Of a DNA stretch of 64,000 nt, positions 43,754 through 50,817 are shown in pieces (positions within the stretch are counted from its first letter, which is position 1; each line of letters starts with the position of its first letter). The DNA lies in the NCBI GenBank assembly GCA_023391815.1, contig JAEWAF010000025.1, positions 65,531 to 129,530 on the forward strand. Reading direction: 5' to 3'. The notes beneath the pieces were generated by a model, which searched no databases, was not told the origin of the DNA, and was given only the letters and a program-made list of their open reading frames with translations. Source of the stretch: Pseudomonadota bacterium. Lineage in GTDB: Bacteria > Pseudomonadota > Gammaproteobacteria > Steroidobacterales > Steroidobacteraceae. A program made the position numbers and the translations under genes.

Positions 43754-45001
43754 ATGAAAGCTTCGACCGCGAGTACGGTTGTGTGGGACCGGGTCTGGCT
43801 GGGCGCGAGCCTGGCGACGTGCCGCCCTGCATACAATGCCCCGCTCGACGAGCTGGGCGAACTCCGGGACGCGGCGCTCGCCATCAAGGACGGCCGTATC
43901 GCCTGGATCGGCACCCGCCGGCAGCTCGATACCATGCAATGGTCGGCAGCGACCGTGACCCGGGCCGACGGCTTGTGGATCACGCCCGGGTTGATCGAGT
44001 GCCATACGCATCTCGTCTATGGCGGCGACCGTAGCAACGAGTTCGCCGCCCGCCTGCGTGGCGCCAGTTATGAGGAAATCTCGCGCGCCGGCGGCGGCAT
44101 CGTCTCGACGATGAAGGCGACGCGCGCCGCGAGCGAAGATCAGTTGCTCGATCAATCGCTACCTCGGGCACTGGCACTCGCGGCCGAGGGCGTGACGACG
44201 CTCGAAATCAAATCCGGCTACGGACTCGATCTGGACAACGAGCTGAAGATGCTCCGAGTCGCGCAACGCATCGGTGAGATCACCGGCCTCACCGTCGTCA
44301 AGACGTTCCTTGGTGCCCACGCGCTACCGCCGGAGTTCGCGGGCCGCCAGGAAGATTACGTTCGGCATGTGTGCGACGACATGTTACCCGCCGTGGCGAC
44401 AGCGCAGCTCGCCGATGCCGTGGATGTTTTCTGTGAGCGAATCGCATTCACCCGGGATCAAACACGTCGCATCTTCGATCGCGCTCGACAGCTCGGGTTG
44501 CCGACGCGCTTGCATGCAGATCAGCTGAGCGACGGCAACGGCGGCGAGCTCGCCGCGGACTATGGCGCACTCTCGGCCGATCATCTGGAGCATACGAGCG
44601 AACGCTCGTTGCAACGAATGGCCGAGCGCGGCGTCGTCGCCGGACTGCTGCCCGGCGCATTTTATTATTTGCGCGAGACCCAGCTGCCGCCGATCGCGCG
44701 CTTGCGCGAATTGAAGATTCCGATGGCCGTCTCGACCGACTGCAATCCCGGCACCTCGCCGATTGCGTCACTATTGACGGCGATGAACATGGCCTGCGTG
44801 ATGTTTCGTCTGACCGCGGCCGAGGCGCTGCTCGGTGTGACCCTCAACGCCGCGAAGGCGTTGGGTCTGGCCAAGGATCGCGGCACACTCGAAGTTGGAT
44901 CGCGAGCGGATCTGGCGATCTGGCGACTCCGTCACCCCGAACAGCTGTGCGCCGAAGTCGGCGTGCACCGGCCCGTCGAAATCGTCAGAACACCACCGTG
45001 A
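43754..45001 (+). CDS. hutI: imidazolonepropionase
   Basis: 415 aa from the ATG at 43754 (GGAGG close before it). It opens imidazolonepropionate to formiminoglutamate, the substrate of HutF. Motifs: 'LWITPGLIECHTHLVYGGDRSNEF', 'SRAGGGIVSTMKATR', 'TLEIKSGYGLDLDNELKML', 'FLGAHALPPEF', 'LHADQLSDGNGGELAADYGALSADHLEH' pieces and 'AVSTDCNPGTSP'. The last 17 bp overlap the convergent outer-membrane protein gene. A TATAAG at about 43735 may be its -10 box, placing its -35 inside hutF. Confidence 0.95.
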   Translation: MKASTASTVVWDRVWLGASLATCRPAYNAPLDELGELRDAALAIKDGRIAWIGTRRQLDTMQWSAATVTRADGLWITPGLIECHTHLVYGGDRSNEFAARLRGASYEEISRAGGGIVSTMKATRAASEDQLLDQSLPRALALAAEGVTTLEIKSGYGLDLDNELKMLRVAQRIGEITGLTVVKTFLGAHALPPEFAGRQEDYVRHVCDDMLPAVATAQLADAVDVFCERIAFTRDQTRRIFDRARQLGLPTRLHADQLSDGNGGELAADYGALSADHLEHTSERSLQRMAERGVVAGLLPGAFYYLRETQLPPIARLRELKIPMAVSTDCNPGTSPIASLLTAMNMACVMFRLTAAEALLGVTLNAAKALGLAKDRGTLEVGSRADLAIWRLRHPEQLCAEVGVHRPVEIVRTPP

Positions 45002-45686
45002 TACCGACGGAAATCATGTCGAGGCTGGCTTCATCGGTGTTCTTGTCGCCGGCATCGATGATGTGCTGATATTCCAGGCGCAGATCGTAGATCTCGAGGA
45101 AGTTGAAGCTGGTGCCGATGCCCGCGGAGAAGTCCACATCGCTATCGGAAAACCGTGCGCGTTTGGGAACCTGTTCGACGTCGTTGTAGAAGACGCTGAC
45201 ATCATTCTGTGAAAAATGCGCGCCGGCGCGCCCGTAAACCTCCCACCGATAGCTGAGCGGCCACACACCGATCGCCGAGAACGTGTACGCCGTCGTCCCA
45301 CTGTCGACATTGAGTTGCGCGTCGGTGGGAATGCCGGTGATGTTGCCGCGAGCCTTGGCCCGATACGCGACACTGCCCAGATCCGTATAGCCGGCTTCCA
45401 CGGCCAGGTGCGTGTTGAAGCGGTAGCCGCCGAAGAAGCCAAAGGCGGTGTCCTTCGTATCCAATGAATCCGTCAGCGACTCAACCGTGAGCTGCACCAC
45501 TGGACTCGCGTAGACGTTGCTCGCGGCGTAGCCCCGGAAATCCTGGATCTCGCTCGCCTTATCGCTCTGGCCGTAGAAGCCGCCGACATAGAAGCCAGGC
45601 TGCGCGGCCTGCGCGGTGGGAATCAGCGCGGCCGAGGCGAGCGCGACCGCCACGATGGCGGCAGCGAACACTCGTTTTTGTTTCAT
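44985..45686 (-). CDS. outer-membrane beta-barrel protein (OmpA/porin-like)
   Basis: 233 aa. A clean Sec signal peptide (MKQKRVFAAAIVAVALASA, cleaving after AQA) is followed by 'GFYVGGFYGQSD', alternating strands such as 'AFGFFGGYRFNTHLAVEAGYTDLG', 'WEVYGRAGAHFSQND', 'FSAGIGTSFNF' and a terminal Val-Val-Phe, the usual barrel-ending aromatic. An eight-stranded OmpW/OmpA-N-like barrel is likely; ligand unknown. Convergent and overlapping with hutI by 17 bp. The 223 bp upstream to 45909 hold no recognised gene. Confidence 0.85.
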   Translation of the reverse strand: MKQKRVFAAAIVAVALASAALIPTAQAAQPGFYVGGFYGQSDKASEIQDFRGYAASNVYASPVVQLTVESLTDSLDTKDTAFGFFGGYRFNTHLAVEAGYTDLGSVAYRAKARGNITGIPTDAQLNVDSGTTAYTFSAIGVWPLSYRWEVYGRAGAHFSQNDVSVFYNDVEQVPKRARFSDSDVDFSAGIGTSFNFLEIYDLRLEYQHIIDAGDKNTDEASLDMISVGITVVF

Positions 45687-45909
45687 GCGAAGGCGTCACC
45701 CATACTGCGACGTTGGCGACCAACTGTACCGAAATTGTGGGGCCGCCGCTGCAAACCCCGGAATGGCCGCGGCGTAACTCAGCATATCGCAGCTCGGCGC
45801 GGGTTAGATGCACTTCGTATGCAGGGTCGACGAGCCGGTCGCGGCCAGCATCATCCGATGCTTTTTTCGCGGCGACCGGTCGTCGACAGGCGACATATTC
45901 AGCGTGGGT

Positions 45910-46320
45910 TCAAGCATGCAAGGGAGCGATGGCAGCCGACTTGCGCAGGCCGATATATTCCAGCTCCAGGATCACCGCGACGAACGCGGCCTGCCCGGCG
46001 ACGAACGAATAGCCGAGCAAGCTCGGCTGCACCCAGCCGGTGAACAGCAGCACGATACTGTCGATCGCCCAGATGGCGTTGGCCACGATCACCGCCCACA
46101 CCGCCGCTCGCGGCAGCCGGGCTCGCGTGCTCAGAAACGCCAGCAGCAACGCGAACGGCAACAGCACGATGGCTGCCTGCTGCAATAACTGGATCGGCAG
46201 ACTCAACACGCCCGACAGCCAGCCGCCGAATGTCACCAGCAACAGGCCCAGACCGGCGCAGCTGATCGCGTCCAGCGCCAGCACACGACGCAGAAAAGTG
46301 GATGTTTCGACGTAGCTCAT
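45910..46320 (-). CDS. small four-helix membrane protein
   Basis: 136 aa, nearly all hydrophobic: helices about 15-38, 45-65, 72-95 and 103-125. It starts 'MSYVETSTFLRRVLALDAISCAGLGLLL' (in two pieces) and ends with a short polar tail. It resembles a DoxX-like or unknown small integral membrane family, but I cannot assign it. Divergent from the HTH regulator at 46434, so the 113 bp between may hold regulatory sites for both. Confidence 0.65.
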   Translation of the reverse strand: MSYVETSTFLRRVLALDAISCAGLGLLLVTFGGWLSGVLSLPIQLLQQAAIVLLPFALLLAFLSTRARLPRAAVWAVIVANAIWAIDSIVLLFTGWVQPSLLGYSFVAGQAAFVAVILELEYIGLRKSAAIAPLHA

Positions 46321-46433
46321 GACGACTCTCCTCGGTGGTTGACGAGGCTCAGCATCGCCGCTCGCCCGGCCCTCAGTCGATTACCAGGCAGGTAATGGAG
46401 CGACCTCCGCCGGCTGCGTTATCGTCTCGTCCC

Positions 46434-47231
46434 ATGAACGCAACCGCCCTCCGACCCGTCGGCGACCTGCTGCGCGAATGGCGCCAGCGACGGCGCCTGA
46501 GCCAGCTCGACTTCGCCGTGGAAGCCGAGATTTCCTCCAAACATTTGAGCTTTCTGGAGACCGGGCGCTCGCGCCCGAGCCGCGAGATGCTGTTGAAGCT
46601 CTCCGAGCTGCTCGAAGTGCCGCTGCGTGAACGCAATACACTGCTGATCGCAGCGGGGTTCGCGCCCATGTTCAGCGAGCGCAAGCTGGACGACCCGTCT
46701 TTGCAGGCCGCGCGGGATGCGATGGAACTGGTGCTCAAAGGTCACGAGCCTTTTCCGGCCATCGCGGTCGACCGGCATTGGACCTTGCTCGCGGCCAATC
46801 GCGCCGTCGCGCCCATGCTGACCGGCATCAAACCCGAGCTGCTGGCGACGCCGATGAATGTACTGCGAGCGAGCTTGCACCCCGACGGGCTGGCGCCGCG
46901 CATCGTCAATCTCGCGCAGTGGCGGGCGCATATATTCGCGCGCCTGCGCCGGCAAATCGAAGTTTCAGCCGACCCGGTGCTGACCGCATTGGTGGAAGAA
47001 TTGAGCGCTTATCCCGCGCCGGAACCGCACAGCCACCGCGCTCACAACGAAAGCACCAATGCCTTCGTCGTGCCGATGCGGCTGGCGACGCCCATGGGCG
47101 TGCTGAGCTTCATCAGCACCACGACCGTCTTTGGCACTCCGATCGATGTAACTCTGTCAGAATTGGCGCTCGAATCGTTCTTTCCCGCCGACGCGGCGAC
47201 CGCCGCCGCGCTCCGACAGATGCCGTTATGA
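46434..47231 (+). CDS. XRE-family regulator with MmyB-type ligand domain
   Basis: 265 aa from the ATG at 46434. N-terminal Cro/CI helix-turn-helix (about 8-68: 'LREWRQRRRLSQLDFAVEAE', 'SSKHLSFLETGRSRPSREML'), then an MmyB/PAS-like ligand-binding domain (about 85-260: 'FPAIAVDRHWTLLAANRAVAPML', 'LHPDGLAPRIVNLAQW', 'LSFISTTTVFGTP'). Related regulators bind fatty acids or similar lipids. The stop overlaps the thioesterase start (ATGA), suggesting it controls acyl-CoA metabolism and its own partner gene. Confidence 0.9.
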   Translation: MNATALRPVGDLLREWRQRRRLSQLDFAVEAEISSKHLSFLETGRSRPSREMLLKLSELLEVPLRERNTLLIAAGFAPMFSERKLDDPSLQAARDAMELVLKGHEPFPAIAVDRHWTLLAANRAVAPMLTGIKPELLATPMNVLRASLHPDGLAPRIVNLAQWRAHIFARLRRQIEVSADPVLTALVEELSAYPAPEPHSHRAHNESTNAFVVPMRLATPMGVLSFISTTTVFGTPIDVTLSELALESFFPADAATAAALRQMPL

Positions 47232-48010
47232 GTTACGTCTACCGAGTCGAAGGTTCAATCGCGCACGCTCAGCCCTGCTCCGCCGGCCCGTGGGATCCCA
47301 GCATGCAGCACGGTGGCGCGCCGGCTGCGCTGATTGCCTGGGCCGTCGAGCGGATGCCCATGCGCGAGCCGATGCACGTCGCGCGCATGACGTTCGATTT
47401 GTTACGTCCCATCCCGGTCGCGCCGCTGGAAATCAAGATCGACGTACAGCGCGAGGGTCGCAAGATCCAGGTCTGCAATGTGACGCTGGCGCACGAGGGT
47501 GTGGTCTGCGTGCGCGCTACGGTGCTGAAGATCCGTCGGGCGGACGTGGAGCTGCCCGATCATGTCATCGACGAGCAAGTCACCTTGCCCGGCCCCGAAC
47601 AGGGCCGTGATTCCAGGATTCGCTTCAGCTCGCATGAGCAATTCGCCGCCGGAGTGACGTTACGCTCGGTGCGCGGCTCGTTCGGTGAGCTGGGGCCCGG
47701 CGCGCTGTGGTTCCGAGCGCATCGTCAAATCATCGAAGGCGAGGCCATCACCCCGTTGATGCGCGCGGCCATGACAGGCGATTTTTGTAACGGCGTGTCG
47801 TCGGTGCTCGACTTCAACGAATGGACCTTCATCAACGCCGATCTGACCATCAGCCTGGCCCGCATGCCGGTGGGTGAATGGATCTTGCTGGACGCGCAGA
47901 CCTGGCTGGGCGATCACGGCGCCGGCCTCGCGTTCGCGAAGCTGGGTGACGAGCGCGGCTATTTCGGGCGTGCCATCCAAACTCTGGTGATCGAGCGGCG
48001 CGTGAAGTGA
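47228..48010 (+). CDS. acyl-CoA thioesterase-like (hot-dog fold) protein
   Basis: 260 aa. Double hot-dog TesB-like layout: N-terminal 'GPWDPSMQHGGAPAALIAWAVE' and 'VARMTFDLLRPIPVAPLEI', C-terminal 'AAMTGDFCNGVSSVLDF' and 'WILLDAQTWLGDHGAGLAFAKLGDERGYFGRAIQTLVIE'-type ending (G-x-G-x-A...R-G-x-F-G-R-A-x-Q-T). It probably hydrolyses acyl-CoA; chain length unknown. Coupled (ATGA) to the MmyB-type regulator. Confidence 0.87.
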   Translation: MSYVYRVEGSIAHAQPCSAGPWDPSMQHGGAPAALIAWAVERMPMREPMHVARMTFDLLRPIPVAPLEIKIDVQREGRKIQVCNVTLAHEGVVCVRATVLKIRRADVELPDHVIDEQVTLPGPEQGRDSRIRFSSHEQFAAGVTLRSVRGSFGELGPGALWFRAHRQIIEGEAITPLMRAAMTGDFCNGVSSVLDFNEWTFINADLTISLARMPVGEWILLDAQTWLGDHGAGLAFAKLGDERGYFGRAIQTLVIERRVK

Positions 48011-48018
48011 TGCCGGAT

Positions 48019-48046
48019 CGGGACAGGTTTTAAATCTGTCCCGTTT
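48019..48046. terminator. bidirectional terminator between convergent genes
   Basis: Stem CGGGACAG (48019-48026) and CTGTCCCG (48036-48043), 9-nt A/T-rich loop, TTT following on the plus strand. It includes the stop codon and last codons of the minus-strand gene. Confidence 0.7.
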
Positions 48047-48269
48047 CTCCGGGAGGCGCCGGCGATTGGCTCGCCTCCGCCTTCTTCCGCTCTTCCTCGG
48101 CACGTTCCTTCCGAATCGTGTAAACCACGGAGCCGAAGGCTGCGGCAATGACCAGCATCAGCGCGGCCATGATGAACACCAATCCGCCGGCCAGCCGCCA
48201 GCCCTCGTACAGACCCAGGGCCAGGCCGATCGGCGTGGTGATCAACAACATGGGTTTCGCGATACGCAT
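48030..48269 (-). CDS. small two-helix membrane protein
   Basis: 79 aa from the ATG at 48269 (a start at 48311 would add 14 poorly placed residues). Two hydrophobic helices ('AKPMLLITTPIGLALGLYEGW' and 'GLVFIMAALMLVIAAAFGSVVYTI', each given here as positions 3-22 and 27-50) are followed by a charged tail 'RKERAEEERKKAEA'. No family recognised. Convergent with the thioesterase gene, sharing its terminator hairpin. Confidence 0.65.
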   Translation of the reverse strand: MRIAKPMLLITTPIGLALGLYEGWRLAGGLVFIMAALMLVIAAAFGSVVYTIRKERAEEERKKAEASQSPAPPGETGQI

Positions 48270-48361
48270 CTGCGTATTGTAGGGCCGCGGCGACGATTTC
48301 CAGCCCCGCAATTGGCTTCGCCGGTATGATTCGGGCCCCCGACGCCCAAGCCGTGCCGACG

Positions 48362-50170
48362 ATGCCCCTGCTCACGCTGCGCAATGCCGAACTCGCCTAT
48401 GGCCTGCATCCCCTGCTGGATAAGGCGAATTTCGCCATCGACGAGCGCGAGCGCGTCGGCCTGATCGGCCGCAATGGCACCGGCAAATCCTCGCTACTGA
48501 AAGTCATCACGGGCCTTGCGCCTTTGGATGACGGCGAAGTGTCGCGCCTGGACGGGTTGAAGGTAGTGCTGGTCGAACAGGAACCGCTGTTGCCGCCGGC
48601 GGAGACCGTGCGTGACAGCCTGGTCCTGCGCGGCAAGCTCGAACAAATCCACGACGAACGCGAGCGCTGGCGTCTCGAAGCGCGCCTCAGTGAATTCTTA
48701 CAGCGCCTTGGCGTGGCGGCCGAGCGCGCGCCCGAAACCACCTCCGGCGGTGAACGTAAACGCGCCGCCCTGGCGCTGGCGCTGGCGTTGGAACCCGACC
48801 TGCTGCTGCTCGACGAGCCCACCAACCATCTGGACATCGACGGTATCACCGCGCTGGAAGAACTGTTGATCAAGGGCCCGGCCTCCATCGTCGTCACTCA
48901 CGATCGATCGTTCCTGGATCGGGTCGTCACGCGCATCATCGAGCTCGACCGCGGTCTGCTCCGCTCCTATCCCGGCAACTTCGCGGCTTACGAGACGCGC
49001 AAGAGCGAGCAGCTCGCCGCCGAAGAAGTGATGAATCGCAAGTTCGACAAGTTCTGGGCGCAGGAAGAAGTCTGGATTCGCAAAGGCATCGAAGCCCGCC
49101 GCACTCGCAATGAAGGTCGCGTGCGCCGGCTCGAATCGCTACGAGAACAGCGCGCCGCCCGACGCGAACAAATGGGCAGTGTGAAGCTCACGCTCGATTC
49201 CGGTGAGCGCTCCGGCAAGCTGGTCGCCGAGTTGACCGATGTTACGAAGTCGTTCGGCGAGCGCCCGATCGTTCGCGATCTTTCCATGCGGATCATGCGC
49301 GGCGATCGCCTGGGCCTGATCGGCCCGAACGGCGCCGGCAAGTCGACGTTGATCAAGCTCATTCTCGGCAAGCTCGAACCGGACAGCGGCAGCGTGCGCC
49401 TGGGCACCAACATTGCCGTGGCGTACTTCGATCAATTGCGCGAGCAGCTCGACCCCGAGAAATCCGTGGTCGAGACCATCAGCCCGGGCTCGGACTGGGT
49501 CGAGATCGGCACCGAGCGCAAGCACGTCATGACTTACCTCGGCGACTTTCTGTTCTCCTCGCAGCGAGCCAATTCGCCGGTGAAAGCGCTGTCGGGCGGC
49601 GAGCGCAATCGATTGTTGCTGGCAAGGCTGTTTGCTCGGCCGGCCAATGTGCTCGTCATGGACGAGCCGACCAACGATCTCGACATCGATTCGCTCGAGC
49701 TGCTGGAAGATACATTGCAGACGTATCCGGGCACACTGCTGCTGGTGAGCCACGATCGAACGTTTCTGGACAACGTGGTCACGCAGACCCTGGTCGCGCA
49801 AGGCAACGGCCGATGGCAGGAATATGTCGGCGGCTACAGCGACTGGCTCGCGCAGCGTCCGGCACCGCTGGCCTCCGCACCTTCCAAGCCGAAGCAAGAG
49901 AATAAATCGGCTGCTCGCGCGCCCGCACCGGTCAAGCTGAGCTATAAGGAATCGCGCGAGCTCGCGCAGCTGCCGGCGGAAATCGAAGCACTGGAACAGC
50001 GTCAGCAAGAGCTCACCGAGCGCATGAGCTCTGCCGATTATCACAAGCAGGGCCCGGACCAGCTGAAGGCCGATCGTAAACTGGCCGAAGATCTGGAGCG
50101 CGAGATGGCGGAGAAATTCGAGCGCTGGTCGACGCTCGAAGCCAAAGCCGAGGCCGCTGGCAAAAGCTGA
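48362..50170 (+). CDS. uup: ABC-F ATPase Uup
   Basis: 602 aa from the ATG at 48362; the frame starting at 48326 adds 12 residues. Two ABC cassettes: Walker A 'GLIGRNGTGKSSLLK' and 'GLIGPNGAGKSTLIK', signature 'TSGGERKRAAL' and 'LSGGERNRLLLAR', Walker B 'LLLLDEPTNHLD' and 'VLVMDEPTNDLD'. The linker is rich in Arg/Glu, and the C-terminus (about 510-600) is the Uup coiled coil ('ELAQLPAEIEALEQRQQELTERM', given as residues 545-567) that binds DNA in E. coli Uup. Soluble; linked to ribosome or transposon-excision phenotypes, not transport. Confidence 0.93.
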   Translation: MPLLTLRNAELAYGLHPLLDKANFAIDERERVGLIGRNGTGKSSLLKVITGLAPLDDGEVSRLDGLKVVLVEQEPLLPPAETVRDSLVLRGKLEQIHDERERWRLEARLSEFLQRLGVAAERAPETTSGGERKRAALALALALEPDLLLLDEPTNHLDIDGITALEELLIKGPASIVVTHDRSFLDRVVTRIIELDRGLLRSYPGNFAAYETRKSEQLAAEEVMNRKFDKFWAQEEVWIRKGIEARRTRNEGRVRRLESLREQRAARREQMGSVKLTLDSGERSGKLVAELTDVTKSFGERPIVRDLSMRIMRGDRLGLIGPNGAGKSTLIKLILGKLEPDSGSVRLGTNIAVAYFDQLREQLDPEKSVVETISPGSDWVEIGTERKHVMTYLGDFLFSSQRANSPVKALSGGERNRLLLARLFARPANVLVMDEPTNDLDIDSLELLEDTLQTYPGTLLLVSHDRTFLDNVVTQTLVAQGNGRWQEYVGGYSDWLAQRPAPLASAPSKPKQENKSAARAPAPVKLSYKESRELAQLPAEIEALEQRQQELTERMSSADYHKQGPDQLKADRKLAEDLEREMAEKFERWSTLEAKAEAAGKS

Positions 50171-50258
50171 ACGCCCCGGCCGGACGCCACTCACGGTCGT
50201 GCCAGCGGCCGTGTGCTAAATTCCCGCCATTGCTCAGCGGGCGACGACACGGACCTTC

Positions 50259-50813
50259 ATGTCGCAGGTGACTTTACTGCTCGATGCCTCTCGGCGCGGC
50301 GATGCCGGCGCCGTCGAGCAGCTATTCGATCTGCTCTACAACGACCTTCGTCAACTGGCCCACGCCAGGCTGCGACGCAGCGGCCAGTTCACCCTGCTCG
50401 ACACCACGGCGCTGGTCCACGAATCCTATCTGCGACTGTTCAAAGCCGGCGCCATCGAGGCGAACGATCGCGGTCACTTCATGGGTTATGCCGCACAGGT
50501 CATGCGGTCCATCGTCGTGGACTTCGTGCGTCGTCGCTCAGCGGACCGCCGGGGCGGCGACGCGATCCATATCGACATCGACCTGGCGGCCGCTCACATC
50601 GCGGACCCGCGCGAGCGAGAAGTGCTGCAAATCCACGAAGCGCTGCAAGAGCTGGCGAAGATCGACCCGCGCCTGGTGAAGGTCGTGGAGATGCGTTATT
50701 TCGCCGGCATGACCGAGGAAGAAGTCGCCGACGCGCTCGATCGCAGCGTGCGCTCGGTGGCTCGCGATTGGGAAAAGGCGCGCTTGTTCCTGGCAACGAC
50801 CCTGGCACAGTAA
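50259..50813 (+). CDS. ECF-type RNA polymerase sigma factor (kinase-associated group)
   Basis: 184 aa. Region 2 'LFDLLYNDLRQLAHARLRR', 'TTALVHESYLRLF' and 'FMGYAAQVMRSIVVDFVRRR', and region 4 'VVEMRYFAGMTEEEVADALDRSVRSVARDWEKAR' (given in parts). This is the sigma group typically encoded before a Ser/Thr kinase with TPR repeats, as here (4-bp gap). No anti-sigma gene is adjacent; the kinase probably regulates it. It is unlikely to be the factor behind the GGAAC sites, though that is not excluded. Confidence 0.9.
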   Translation: MSQVTLLLDASRRGDAGAVEQLFDLLYNDLRQLAHARLRRSGQFTLLDTTALVHESYLRLFKAGAIEANDRGHFMGYAAQVMRSIVVDFVRRRSADRRGGDAIHIDIDLAAAHIADPREREVLQIHEALQELAKIDPRLVKVVEMRYFAGMTEEEVADALDRSVRSVARDWEKARLFLATTLAQ

Positions 50814-50817
50814 CTCC

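Noticed and set aside
50259..50813. This ECF sigma as the factor recognising the GGAAC sites
   Set aside because: It belongs to the kinase-associated group, has no GGAAC site upstream of its own gene, and nothing links it to the stress genes; left open but not claimed.
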